NCBI GenBank assembly: GCA_030693335.1
Contig: JAUYAU010000018.1
Location: forward strand, 62,001-126,000
Reading direction: 5' to 3'
DNA length: 64,000 nt
Source: Sulfuricurvum sp.
GTDB taxonomy: Bacteria > Campylobacterota > Campylobacteria > Campylobacterales > Sulfurimonadaceae
The notes beneath the pieces are model-generated. The model did no database searches and had not been told where the DNA came from. It was given only the letters and a program-made list of their open reading frames with translations. Position numbers and translations under genes: made by a program. Shown in pieces: positions 22,441 through 32,708 of this stretch. Within the stretch, counting starts at the first letter, position 1; each line of letters opens with the position of its first letter.

Positions 22441-24057
22441 TTACGGATTATTGGCAAAGTAATGCTTAATGCCATCAAGCATTCCTTCAACCATCCATTT
22501 TTGATATTTTGAATCTGCAATACGAGCCGATTCATCGGGATTACTGATATAGCCTATCTCTAGTAAAATTGCCGGCATTTGTGCCCCAACCAAAACCCAA
22601 AAAGGGGCTTCTCTGGCGCCGTTATCTTTGACATTGGGGAACTGTTTTCGTAGATTATTCAAAACACCTTTTTGAATATCAATTGCAAGTTTATTAGAAG
22701 CAATGATTTTTTCTGTATTGAGCACATTTAAAAAACTGAGCTTTCCAAATTCACCCATTTCGCCCATGTCCTCGGAGTTTTCCAAAGCCGCAACGCGCAT
22801 TGCACGTTCGCTGCGCCCAGGAGAGAGAAAATAGGTCTCAATACCGTACGCAGCATTGGCATCGGAACCTTTTGGAATTGCATTTGCGTGAATTGATAAG
22901 AAAAGATCCGCCATTTTATCATTGGCAAATTTTGTACGATCTTTTAACTCTATAAACACATCCGTAGAACGTGTCATATAGACCGTGTATCCCATAGCCT
23001 TTAACTGATCGGAAAGTTCCAGGCTAACCTGTAATACAATATTTTTTTCCATATAGCCATTTCCTACAGCCCCACTGTCTTTGCCACCATGCCCCGGATC
23101 GATGACAATCACCTTTTTGCTGCGATCCTTACGTGTGACGTTGACCAATGGAGGAAGAGCCTCAATCAATGGCGGCAATTCAGGGACAGGAGCTTTTAAA
23201 ATTGCAACAGGAGGGGATATAGGCTGTTCTTTAGTCATAGTTTGCAATGACAAATCAATATAAATAGAAGAACCAGAAGTGACAGGTTTTATCGCAATAG
23301 CCTGATTATGCTCAATAACCATACGCAGTGTTTTGGAATCGTATTGAGCCATACGAATTTGATTGATGTTTTTATGTTCTAATATTTTTGTTTGAGCCAA
23401 TGTTGCCGAATCAATATCAATAATATATCGAAAACGCTGTTTGTCAGATTCAATAATTTTTGAAAGATGGATCTCATTCGCGTTTACTGGAGTGTCAAAA
23501 AGCAATTCTAATCCGGTGTCTTTCCATTTTGTCTCCACTAAGCGACGACGTTTTACGGATTCGTTCTCAACGGATACCTTGACCGGCTCTGCAAATTTGA
23601 ATAACTGTGCGCCAGTCGGTGTAATAAAAGTATTCGGGGCTTCTTTCCTCTGTACCCCTGATACTTTCATATACTCTTTGGGAAATACAAGCGGTTTTTG
23701 AAGTGTCTCTGCGGATTTTACTGCTGAAACCGCAGGCTCTTGGACAATGGCGGCGGCAATCGTTGGAATGGATGGCTGAAGTTTTGCCAATTCTGTTTTG
23801 TATTTGGAAACATCAATACCAAGGGTTTCACCACCCTTTACGATTCCATTCAGTGCATCGCGTGCCAAGTCTGTATTTTTATTCAGATTTGCCCGCAAAT
23901 AGATGGTTTTGCATTCATTATAACCACGAAACTGCTCAATCTCATCATTGCTTTGAAGCGCTTTTTTAGCCGCATCTAGACGTGAGACATCATCTGCTGC
24001 AATGACATTCAGGGAGAACAATAGTAAAACAAAAAAGAAAATCTGTCCTAACTTCAA
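22441..24057 (-). CDS. amiA: Periplasmic N-acetylmuramoyl-L-alanine amidase (Amidase_3)
   Basis: A 538-residue zinc amidase that cleaves the peptide from peptidoglycan during cell separation. It has a signal peptide (LGQIFFFVLLLFSLNVIAA), a helical region, an AMIN-like beta domain around residues 180-280 and a catalytic Amidase_3 domain from about 310. That domain has zinc ligands in IDPGHGGKDSGAVG, the E of MEKNIVL and LSIHANA, and the catalytic E in LLEIGYISNPDE. The start is TTG three bases after the previous gene's stop. It is the last gene of the pyrH-to-amidase operon, as in Campylobacter. Confidence 0.93.
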   Translation of the reverse strand: MKLGQIFFFVLLLFSLNVIAADDVSRLDAAKKALQSNDEIEQFRGYNECKTIYLRANLNKNTDLARDALNGIVKGGETLGIDVSKYKTELAKLQPSIPTIAAAIVQEPAVSAVKSAETLQKPLVFPKEYMKVSGVQRKEAPNTFITPTGAQLFKFAEPVKVSVENESVKRRRLVETKWKDTGLELLFDTPVNANEIHLSKIIESDKQRFRYIIDIDSATLAQTKILEHKNINQIRMAQYDSKTLRMVIEHNQAIAIKPVTSGSSIYIDLSLQTMTKEQPISPPVAILKAPVPELPPLIEALPPLVNVTRKDRSKKVIVIDPGHGGKDSGAVGNGYMEKNIVLQVSLELSDQLKAMGYTVYMTRSTDVFIELKDRTKFANDKMADLFLSIHANAIPKGSDANAAYGIETYFLSPGRSERAMRVAALENSEDMGEMGEFGKLSFLNVLNTEKIIASNKLAIDIQKGVLNNLRKQFPNVKDNGAREAPFWVLVGAQMPAILLEIGYISNPDESARIADSKYQKWMVEGMLDGIKHYFANNP

Positions 24058-24060
24058 AAC

Positions 24061-25152
24061 TTATTCGCCTTGTGTCAATTTCTCCATCAATTCTTTAACA
24101 GAAATGATTTTATCAATACGATACCCATTGCTTCCAGAGAAAAAGAGTCCTAGCTCTAAATCCCCGAAATACGCATCACTGAGACGATCAGCAATACAAA
24201 AGCCAACTTCTTTGGCCTCAACCCCTCGGTTACAGGGAGCAACACAGTTAGAGATACATTTGATAGCAGGACCCGTTCGTGTATCAATCAGGCCGTGCAA
24301 ATTGGTACGTACACCGCGTGCAGGATATCCAACAGGCGATTTCATCAACGTAATGTCCTCTTCGCCTGCATCCAATAATACTTGTTTAAAATTTTGGTGT
24401 GCATCGCATTCAAAGGTACCGATAAAACGTGTTCCCATTTGAACACCTGCCGCACCCAGACTCATCATTTCCTCTATATCATTTTTATCCCAGACACCCC
24501 CGGCAGCAATAACAGGAATTCCGCCCCATAATGCCGCTTCTTCGACAACCGGTCTCACTAAGTTTTCAAGCTGATACTCATCCATCCCGCATTGCTCATA
24601 CGTAAATCCTTGGTGCCCACCACTCTTTGGCCCTTCTAAAATAACGGCATCGGGTAAACGGTTATAGCGTTTCTGCCATCGTTTGCAAATAATAGAAAGT
24701 GCTTTTGGAGAGGAGACGATGGGAACAAGGGCAACGTCTGGAAAATCGGCCGTGAATTCAGGCATATTCGTCGGTAATCCAGCCCCTGTAATAATAATAT
24801 TTGCTCCGGCTTCGCACGCATCACGAACAACACGTCCATAATCGTTAATGGCATACAACACATTACACGCCAAAGGTGCATCACCGCAAATTTTACGGGC
24901 ATTTTCAAAAATAGCAATCAGCCCTTTTTTGGAATAAAAATTTTCTACTTCCAACGGTCTGTTGGCAACCAATTTATCAGAATATGACTTATTATCATAA
25001 TTACCGGTTCCAACCGAACTTATAACTCCAAGACCGCCCTCTTTAGAAACATTTCCTGCAAGCTGATCCCAGCTGATACCAACACCCATTCCACCCTGAA
25101 CAATAGGAACTGGAATAATAAATTTACCGATTTTAAGTGGCGCAAAGCTCAT
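24061..25152 (-). CDS. Nitronate monooxygenase/FabK-like flavin oxidoreductase
   Basis: A 363-residue FMN-dependent TIM-barrel protein of the NMO/2-nitropropane dioxygenase family. It has IVQGGMGVGISWDQLAG at the N-terminus, the FMN phosphate-binding GPKSGGHQGF (near 182) and PVIAAGGVWDKNDIEEMMSLGAAGVQMGTRF. A three-cysteine segment near the end (CISNCVAPCNRG) is unusual for plain NMO and could hold a metal or disulfide. It is sandwiched between tyrS and the amidase gene with no gap. FabK-type enoyl reductase is the alternative name. Confidence 0.8.
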   Translation of the reverse strand: MSFAPLKIGKFIIPVPIVQGGMGVGISWDQLAGNVSKEGGLGVISSVGTGNYDNKSYSDKLVANRPLEVENFYSKKGLIAIFENARKICGDAPLACNVLYAINDYGRVVRDACEAGANIIITGAGLPTNMPEFTADFPDVALVPIVSSPKALSIICKRWQKRYNRLPDAVILEGPKSGGHQGFTYEQCGMDEYQLENLVRPVVEEAALWGGIPVIAAGGVWDKNDIEEMMSLGAAGVQMGTRFIGTFECDAHQNFKQVLLDAGEEDITLMKSPVGYPARGVRTNLHGLIDTRTGPAIKCISNCVAPCNRGVEAKEVGFCIADRLSDAYFGDLELGLFFSGSNGYRIDKIISVKELMEKLTQGE

Positions 25153-26360
25153 TAGGATACCTTTATTCTGGCAAATTTTCGTTTGCCGATTTGCAAGACG
25201 TATTCGCCTGCTTCTAGTTGCAACTGATCATCACTCAGTTTATTTTGGTCAATTTTAACAGAGCCTTGCTTAATATCCCTACGCGCTTGTGAAGTAGATG
25301 GACTTAACTTTGCATCGACTAATAGTTTCGCAATCCAAACGGGACCTTCAAAACTGTATTCCTCCATTTCTGTCGGAATTTCACTTTGAGCATGTACGCG
25401 TTGAAATTCAGCTGCAGCTTCCTGCGCTTGTGCTTGAGAATGAAAACGGGCAGTAATTTCGATTGCCAATTCCTCTTTTACTTTTTTGGGATGAAGTGTT
25501 CCTTCTTCAACTCCGCGACGAAGTACATCAATTTCAGAAAGTGATTTGGTACTCAAAAGTTCATAATAGCGCCACATCAACGTATCACTAATACTCAAAA
25601 CTTTACCGTACATATCATTGGGTTCATCGGCAACAGCAATGTAATTACCCAAACTTTTCGACATTTTTTGAACTCCGTCAAGTCCCTCAAGAATTGGCAT
25701 CATCAACACGGCTTGTTCTTTGCCCACTTCGTACGCACGCTGCAAATGACGGCCCATTAAAAGATTGAATTTTTGATCTGTTCCGCCGATTTCAATGTCA
25801 CTTTTAAGATGAACACTATCGTATCCTTGAAGCAATGGATACAAAAATTCACTAATGGAAATCGAAATATTGCTTTTGTACCGTTTTTCAAAATCATCAC
25901 GCTCTAACATGCGTGCAACATTAAAGGTAGTCGTAAGCTCCAACATCCCTGCTGCACCCAGCGCATTAATCCACTGTGAATTAAAGACAACCGTTGTTTT
26001 GACAGGATCAAGAATTTTGAAAACTTGATCTTTATAACTCTGTGCATTTTGTGCAATTTGTGCCGGAAGCAGTTTTTTACGCGTTTCGCTTTTACCTGTT
26101 GGATCTCCGATTTGTGCTGTGAAGTCACCGATCAAAAACTGTATATTCGCCCCATATTTTTGAAACGTTGCCAGCTTGTGCAGTAACACCGTATGTCCTA
26201 AATGCAAATCAGGTGCGGTAGGGTCAAAACCTGCTTTAACGGTATAATTGGTCCCTTTTTCAAAATAAGCTTTGAGTAATATTTCGATGCGAGCATCATC
26301 AATAATCTCAGCCGTTCCCCTTTTGATCTCTTGCAGTGCTTCATTTATTTTTTCATTCAT
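25152..26360 (-). CDS. tyrS: Tyrosine-tRNA ligase
   Basis: A 402-residue class I synthetase. The HIGH-like signature is HLGHTVLLHKL (near residue 51), KMSKS appears in VQKMSKSLGNY (near 232), and the C-terminal S4 RNA-binding domain is present (ARRDIKQGSVKIDQ). The start lies three bases after the spoT stop and the end abuts the next gene. The length and the HLGH form fit the TyrZ-like group common in Campylobacterota. Confidence 0.96.
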   Translation of the reverse strand: MNEKINEALQEIKRGTAEIIDDARIEILLKAYFEKGTNYTVKAGFDPTAPDLHLGHTVLLHKLATFQKYGANIQFLIGDFTAQIGDPTGKSETRKKLLPAQIAQNAQSYKDQVFKILDPVKTTVVFNSQWINALGAAGMLELTTTFNVARMLERDDFEKRYKSNISISISEFLYPLLQGYDSVHLKSDIEIGGTDQKFNLLMGRHLQRAYEVGKEQAVLMMPILEGLDGVQKMSKSLGNYIAVADEPNDMYGKVLSISDTLMWRYYELLSTKSLSEIDVLRRGVEEGTLHPKKVKEELAIEITARFHSQAQAQEAAAEFQRVHAQSEIPTEMEEYSFEGPVWIAKLLVDAKLSPSTSQARRDIKQGSVKIDQNKLSDDQLQLEAGEYVLQIGKRKFARIKVS

Positions 26361-26363
26361 TTT

Positions 26364-28526
26364 CTATCCTTGGCTTCGGTACGCATCGTCGGTCCGAAAA
26401 AATTGTATGATTTTTCCCTTTTTTTCCAGTTTTGACTTTAAACGGTTCAAATCATTTTCCAATGTTTGAAATTCCATCTCACAATACTGTGTGTGTTCGG
26501 ATTTTTCTTTTCCTAACTCAATACTGTTAATATCTGCACCCATTTTTGCCATATACGTTAGTAGCTCTGCCAAAGAACCTTGCGCATTTGGCATACTGAT
26601 GATGAGATGGTAACGGTTAAATTGCTGTTGCATCCATCGCACAAAGACCATAGGCTCATTCTTCTCCATCATCACTGCGGCATGTTTGCACATTTTATGG
26701 TGAATATGCGCTTTGCCCTCAAACATAAAGCCTACAATTTCATCCCCTGATTTAGGATGACAGCAATAATCAAATACGGCATCTGAAACACTCTGATTGG
26801 AGAGAACCTCAATGGATGCAAATACTGAGGATTTAAGCGCAAAACGTTTTCGATTCCAAAACGTCCCAAAACGTCTTGTTTCGCGCAATCCCTCTTCAAT
26901 ACGATGTATCACCTCTTTTAAAAAATCATACTCTCTCGCTATTCGGTAGGATTGCTCTTCCAAGCCTTCTTCCCGCAGTATTTCACCTATTCTTTCAGCA
27001 TTCAAACGAAAGATAAGACCAAGAATATTAATTCCACTTTGAGTATCAATGGTACGAATACGCTGATTGCAGTTTGCACGCATGCTTGATTTTGCCCGAG
27101 ATGTCTTGACCGTATCAATCCAGCTGCATCGCGTTATCTTTTTTTGCGTACTTGACGTAATGATTCGAACAATATCACCATTGTGCAATTCAGCGAGTAA
27201 ACTCGCTTTTTCTTTATTAACCAAGCATCCCTCAGCACTGTCGCCAACCGCCGTATGAACCGCATACGCAAAATCAAGGGCAACTGCTCCGCGAGGCAAA
27301 GTAAATGCTTTCCCCTTTGGCGAAAAGACGCTAATATCTTCACTGTATAAATCATTTTTAATCAGCTCATAAAATGCTTCAACCGATTCATTTTGATATT
27401 GGAGATTATGCAGCCAATCCAAACTGATAGCATTGTTTCCGCCGCTTTTGTATTTCCAGTGTGCAGCAACACCCAGTTCGGCTGTGGCATGCATATCATA
27501 CGTACGAATCTGAATCTCAAAAATAGCACTCTCATCAAAAACCGTAGTATGGATCGTTTGGTATCCGTTTTCTTTGGGAATGGCAATGTAGTCTTTGAAA
27601 CGCGCATTAAGCGGCTGAAAGTGTAAATGAACCATTCCCAAAACACGATAACAATCGATAGGCTTTTTAACCAAAATACGAACAGCCAAGAGATCAAGAA
27701 TCTCATCTATCCCTATCCCTTTTCGCTGCATTTTTAAATAAATAGAGTAATCATGCTTGACACGACTGAGGATTTCAAAATCGTCGTTGCATAGTCCCTC
27801 TGACAACATAATTTGCGCTAGCTTCTCGCAAAATTCATTCAAGCGCCCCTGAATTGAACGGTAGTTTTCATTTAAATACTGAGAAATAGCTTGCTGATCT
27901 TCTCTGAAAAGGTATTTGAAACTCAAATCTTCAAGAAGGTTTTTTAAGAAAGATATTCCTAAGCGGTGTGCAATGGGAGCATAAACAACCAGCGTCTCTT
28001 CGGCTATTCGATGCTGTTTCGCTTGGGAAAGAGCATCCAAAGTAAGCATATTATGCAAACGATCACATAATTTTACAACAAGGACACGAACATCCTCAAT
28101 CGATGCCAATAACATTTTACGAAAAGTCAGCGCGGAGACAACCATTTTTTGGTCTGAATGAGAGGGTATTAATTCGGCATCTCGGATCATATCGATTTTT
28201 GTCAATCCCTCAACGAGGTGGGCGACATCATTGCCATAATCGGCTTGGATTGCCTCAATTCCTGTCTCTGTATCTTCGATAACATCGTGCAGTAATGCTG
28301 CAATTATCATGGCTTCATCGCCCGTTAATTCAGCAACGAGAGATGCAACCAGAACAGGGTGAACAACGTAAGATTCACCGCTTTTACGCACCTGCCCTTC
28401 GTGAGCAGTACTGGCAAGAAGATAAGCACGTTCTACTGCTGAAGTGTTTATAAAAGTACGTAGATATGCTATTGCACGTTCTACATCATTAATCTGTTTG
28501 ATTTTTTCAATATCGATTTGATTCAA
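26364..28526 (-). CDS. spoT: Bifunctional (p)ppGpp synthetase/hydrolase (RSH)
   Basis: A 720-residue stringent-response enzyme. The HD hydrolase domain is intact (YVVHP near residue 53, LLHDVIEDT near 80). The synthetase domain shows RFKDYIAIPKENGYQTIHT (near 315), and the TGS (VFSPKGKAFTLPRGAVALDFAY) and C-terminal ACT (IISMPNAQGSLAELLTYM) domains follow. Both activities look intact, as expected for the single RSH of this phylum. It lies between rpoZ and tyrS. Confidence 0.95.
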   Translation of the reverse strand: MNQIDIEKIKQINDVERAIAYLRTFINTSAVERAYLLASTAHEGQVRKSGESYVVHPVLVASLVAELTGDEAMIIAALLHDVIEDTETGIEAIQADYGNDVAHLVEGLTKIDMIRDAELIPSHSDQKMVVSALTFRKMLLASIEDVRVLVVKLCDRLHNMLTLDALSQAKQHRIAEETLVVYAPIAHRLGISFLKNLLEDLSFKYLFREDQQAISQYLNENYRSIQGRLNEFCEKLAQIMLSEGLCNDDFEILSRVKHDYSIYLKMQRKGIGIDEILDLLAVRILVKKPIDCYRVLGMVHLHFQPLNARFKDYIAIPKENGYQTIHTTVFDESAIFEIQIRTYDMHATAELGVAAHWKYKSGGNNAISLDWLHNLQYQNESVEAFYELIKNDLYSEDISVFSPKGKAFTLPRGAVALDFAYAVHTAVGDSAEGCLVNKEKASLLAELHNGDIVRIITSSTQKKITRCSWIDTVKTSRAKSSMRANCNQRIRTIDTQSGINILGLIFRLNAERIGEILREEGLEEQSYRIAREYDFLKEVIHRIEEGLRETRRFGTFWNRKRFALKSSVFASIEVLSNQSVSDAVFDYCCHPKSGDEIVGFMFEGKAHIHHKMCKHAAVMMEKNEPMVFVRWMQQQFNRYHLIISMPNAQGSLAELLTYMAKMGADINSIELGKEKSEHTQYCEMEFQTLENDLNRLKSKLEKKGKIIQFFRTDDAYRSQG

Positions 28527-28546
28527 CGATGTAACTTTATCGAAAA

Positions 28547-28762
28547 TTATGCGTTATCTGTAAAACCTTTGATAGTGATATGCCCCTCAGCAATCTCCAT
28601 CAAAGCAACATCAGCAGCTTTCATTTTTTTTAAGTCAACATTCAATTTAGAAGTTGCACCGTTTTGCAGCTGCTCTGAGCGCTTAGCGACAGCAAGTGCC
28701 AATTGATAACGGTCGATGTTTGCGGTTTCCAATGCTTTCGCAGTTAGTTTTTCGAGTCTCAT
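28547..28762 (-). CDS. rpoZ: RNA polymerase omega subunit
   Basis: A 71-residue protein with the omega pattern: MRLEKLTAKALE, then 'DRYQLALAVAKRSEQLQNG' and the 'ALMEIAEGHI' helix. It helps assemble the beta' subunit and affects ppGpp sensitivity, and it lies directly upstream of the ppGpp synthetase gene. Confidence 0.93.
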   Translation of the reverse strand: MRLEKLTAKALETANIDRYQLALAVAKRSEQLQNGATSKLNVDLKKMKAADVALMEIAEGHITIKGFTDNA

Positions 28763-28783
28763 AAAATTTTCCTTTGTGTATGG

Positions 28784-29503
<720 letters not shown>

Positions 29504-29519
29504 TCATGATATTACGTGT

Positions 29520-29525
29520 ATTGTA
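29520..29525 (-). promoter_or_regulatory. -10 box of the pyrH operon
   Basis: TACAAT on the minus strand (in AAGTACAATACACG), 25 bases upstream of the pyrH ATG. Confidence 0.45.
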
Positions 29526-29594
29526 CTTTATTGTCGCTTTAAGGTTGCTTTGATTACACTTAATGCATAAATAAACCATAATAAAAGGACCTCT

Positions 29595-30914
29595 GTGGCG
29601 TTCTTCTCGATGCTGTACAATTGGCTGTACCCTTCTGTTGTCCCTAATGTACCTCATTATGGCCGAGCAGTACACTCGCTTCCTAACCCTGATGAACATG
29701 AACTTTTTGAAAAAGCTTCTGAAACATTTATCAAAGGCAATCGGATTAAAGGATACGATTTTTTTCTCTCATCATTGACTCATATAGGAACATCAAAGCA
29801 TCTTACCTACACTGTCTTCGAAGACAAAATCACCTTTGAACTGTTGCAAGGCTGTGCCATTATCCGTGGTACCGTTACAGAAGAGGCTCTCATAGCAACC
29901 GCCGTCATTGCTAAATCATCGGATCTTCACGTAGCACTTAAAAGACGCTTTTTAGAGCGTAATTTTCAACTCACCTATGCCAGATTTTGCGATAACGATG
30001 GAGTTCTTACCCTAAAACTTTATCTTGACAATGCCACAATTACACCTCATAAAATATTTTTTCCACTTCGTGAAATCGCACTGAACTCCGATTTTGAAAA
30101 AGAGATGATTTGGGGTGAATTTCCCGAAATATCCTTGCTTGAAAATGATCATGTGCACTATCTTGAGCATGCAAAATATACGTGTCTTCACACCTGGATG
30201 CTCACTTGGATTGACCAAACTAAAAAAAGCCTGCAAGGGCTGTTATCCAACGACAATACAGGAATGGTCTCCTTTAGCTATCTTGCATTACTGCTGCAAA
30301 TTGATTATCTGCTCATCCCTCGAAAAAAGATGGCCAAAGATATCGCGGAAAAAGTGGGCGGTTATTTTACGGATGATGAGAAATCAACAGAAGATAAAAA
30401 TGCCGACCTTCAAACCTATTTATCCAAATTGGAAACAATGAACATTGAGGACTTTTCAAGCCAAATTTACCGTGGTGAATATACCTTTTCTCCATTTGAT
30501 CAAGTAATGCATGAGGAAATTGTCTCTTTCATTGATGAATCACTGCTCAAAGTAAAATGGTATAAAAGCAACCATTCAAGCTATGTCATTGGTGCTATTT
30601 ATCGTTATATTGCCTTGTATATTTTGTACAATTACGGATTGCACCCGACCTTGCGCGCACTCATGCACTTGCATGTTCAAGTCTATGCATCCGATTTTTT
30701 TGTGGATATGGGAGAAATGCCTCTGTATGTTCCGCACAAAAATCAGTTTGATAAGGGACATATTCATAATCTGATAGACTCAGCCATCATTCCTTATCAA
30801 AAACGATACAAAGGGCTGAAAAATTTTAGTGATCTTCTCAACTACACTGATTTGAACAATTTTAGTCAAAGCTTTTATTTACAAATAAAAAATTTAGATT
30901 TTTTGGAGTCTTGA
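29595..30914 (+). CDS. Unrecognised 439-residue protein paired with a protease
   Basis: I do not recognise this protein. It starts at GTG 29595 with AAAGGA upstream. The first about 170 residues have alternating strands and helices (LTYTVFEDKITFELLQG, LHVALKRRFLERNFQLTYARF) like the small chaperone/YbjN fold. The rest is helical, including 'VIGAIYRYIALYILYNYGLHPTLRAL'. No signal peptide or catalytic motif is seen. One base separates its stop from the trypsin-like protease gene, whose C-terminal domain looks similar in kind to its N-terminus, so the two probably act together. Confidence 0.6.
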   Translation: MAFFSMLYNWLYPSVVPNVPHYGRAVHSLPNPDEHELFEKASETFIKGNRIKGYDFFLSSLTHIGTSKHLTYTVFEDKITFELLQGCAIIRGTVTEEALIATAVIAKSSDLHVALKRRFLERNFQLTYARFCDNDGVLTLKLYLDNATITPHKIFFPLREIALNSDFEKEMIWGEFPEISLLENDHVHYLEHAKYTCLHTWMLTWIDQTKKSLQGLLSNDNTGMVSFSYLALLLQIDYLLIPRKKMAKDIAEKVGGYFTDDEKSTEDKNADLQTYLSKLETMNIEDFSSQIYRGEYTFSPFDQVMHEEIVSFIDESLLKVKWYKSNHSSYVIGAIYRYIALYILYNYGLHPTLRALMHLHVQVYASDFFVDMGEMPLYVPHKNQFDKGHIHNLIDSAIIPYQKRYKGLKNFSDLLNYTDLNNFSQSFYLQIKNLDFLES

Positions 30915-30915
30915 C

Positions 30916-32013
30916 ATGAGCCTTGCTACTCAAAAAGTACTTGATTATGCTATGGAAAATATAATTCAAGTTTCCACTCCTTATGGTACCGGAAGCGGCT
31001 TTCTTATCGGTGAATTGGTTGTGACTAATTCCCATGTAGTAGGTGGGTTAAAAGAAGTAATTATCAGTGCTAAAAACCTTTCCCGCTGTATCGGAAGTGT
31101 TATTTATGATGACGTATCCTATGATTTGGCCTTTATCCGTTCTCCTGCAAAAATTAGCGTTAATCATCCATTAGAACTGTGTTCTTCAAGCGTTCAAGAC
31201 GGAGATGTTGTTATCGCCATAGGGCACCCTTATGGACTTAACTACTCAACTACGGAAGGAATCGTTTCGAAGGCATCGCGATTACAAGGTGAGATTGAGT
31301 ACATTCAGTTTGATGCAGCAATCAATCCCGGTAATAGCGGAGGACCACTGCTTAATAAAAAAAGAGAAGTTGTTGGGATCAACACCTTTATTATCCAAAA
31401 TTCCAACAATCTTGGCTTCGCCCTTCCCCATTATTATCTGACTGAAGTGATGGAAAAGTTTTTAGCTTTAAAACATGATGCGATCATCCGATGCAACTCA
31501 TGTAAGAATATGATCCAAGAAGAGTTGATTATTGACGATTACTGTCCTTTGTGCGGTATCAAACTCGATGTTGCCAAACACAGACGCGAAGGGTATAAAC
31601 CCACAGGCGTTGTTGAGCTTATGGAGAAAATCTTGGAATCACTTAATCTCAATGTCCCTCTCTCCAGACGCAGCCAGCGCAATTGGAAGTTTGATGTTGA
31701 TACCGTCAAAATCGATATTAACTATTACGACAATGGAGTGATCATCGCAGATTGTGCCCTATGCCGAATTCCTCAACATAATATTCAAACTTTGTATGAT
31801 TTTTTGCTCAGTGAGAATAATAAATTTGATCGATTACAATTTTCAATCAATGAAAATACGATTTATCTTTCGCATGTCATCGTCGACTCTTCCTTGACGT
31901 ACGATCTTGGGCTAAAAGCACTTGGAAGGCTCTTCAAAGACGCTCCCCTTTACTCACAGAAACTCATGAGTAGCTTTGGCGCTCTTGAGCCAAAATACGA
32001 TGAGTTTGATTAA
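30916..32013 (+). CDS. Cytoplasmic trypsin-like serine protease with zinc-ribbon and YbjN-like domains
   Basis: A 365-residue protein with three parts. A trypsin/HtrA-type protease (1-180) has His in VTNSHVV, Asp in SYDLAFI and Ser in NPGNSGGPLL. A zinc ribbon (about 195-222) has CNSC and CPLC. A C-terminal alpha/beta domain (about 235-350) resembles YbjN/secretion-chaperone folds. There is no signal peptide and no PDZ domain, so unlike DegP/DegQ it probably works in the cytoplasm. It is translationally coupled to the preceding unknown gene. Substrate unknown. Confidence 0.8.
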   Translation: MSLATQKVLDYAMENIIQVSTPYGTGSGFLIGELVVTNSHVVGGLKEVIISAKNLSRCIGSVIYDDVSYDLAFIRSPAKISVNHPLELCSSSVQDGDVVIAIGHPYGLNYSTTEGIVSKASRLQGEIEYIQFDAAINPGNSGGPLLNKKREVVGINTFIIQNSNNLGFALPHYYLTEVMEKFLALKHDAIIRCNSCKNMIQEELIIDDYCPLCGIKLDVAKHRREGYKPTGVVELMEKILESLNLNVPLSRRSQRNWKFDVDTVKIDINYYDNGVIIADCALCRIPQHNIQTLYDFLLSENNKFDRLQFSINENTIYLSHVIVDSSLTYDLGLKALGRLFKDAPLYSQKLMSSFGALEPKYDEFD

Positions 32014-32624
32014 TCTATTACGGGAATAAGACGTGACATTTCCTCTTTACGCGGAAAATCGGCACCCATACTGATAATAAACGAAGAGGCTTCCTGCAGC
32101 GTCATCGTTGTTTTGACCGTCAACTTTTTATCTACCATAACGGTATATCCGCTTGTCGGATTCGGAGAAGTTGGAATAAATAAGACATAAACATGTTCGT
32201 ACCGGTTTAGCAAATACGCGGGTACCCATATGTTTTCTTTTGGATATTCCACTAAAACGACCTCTTTTTTCCCTCCATCTTCGCCCCCGGAGAGCATTGC
32301 AGCAAGTTTTTTTGAAACCGAGTAAACCGATCGGATAGCAGGAATACGAGCAAAGGTACTGTCAATGATTGAAACGAACATCGATTTTCCATACCGTTCA
32401 ATCGAATATCCCAAGATAGCAAAAATTACAATCACAGCCACCATCAAACCGATTGTAATGCCAAATGAATTGGTATAATCATGCAGCGATAGATAAGCAC
32501 TTACCCCTAAGTCTTTGAGGAAGTTGACTACGATCAAAACGAGCACAAGAGGGAACAACGAAAGTGCCCCAACAAAAATATACCGAACTAATAATTTAAT
32601 TTTTGCATTCAAACTATTGCGCAC
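32010..32624 (-). CDS. DUF502 family membrane protein
   Basis: A 204-residue protein with two N-terminal membrane helices (YIFVGALSLFPLVLVLIVVNFL and TIGLMVAVIVIFAILGYSI), followed by the family's conserved soluble stretches 'IPAIRSVYSVSKKLAAML', 'VLVEYPKENIWVPAYL' and 'FIPTSPNPTSGYTVMV'. DUF502 proteins are widespread, and their function is not firmly known. It ends convergently with the protease gene, overlapping by four bases. Confidence 0.85.
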   Translation of the reverse strand: MRNSLNAKIKLLVRYIFVGALSLFPLVLVLIVVNFLKDLGVSAYLSLHDYTNSFGITIGLMVAVIVIFAILGYSIERYGKSMFVSIIDSTFARIPAIRSVYSVSKKLAAMLSGGEDGGKKEVVLVEYPKENIWVPAYLLNRYEHVYVLFIPTSPNPTSGYTVMVDKKLTVKTTMTLQEASSFIISMGADFPRKEEMSRLIPVID

Positions 32625-32708
32625 TTCTTTCCTTTTCTAAACAAATTACCTTATTATAGAATAAATTTTGAAACACTGCACTACAATAACGTTTTTACAG
32701 GAGAAAGT

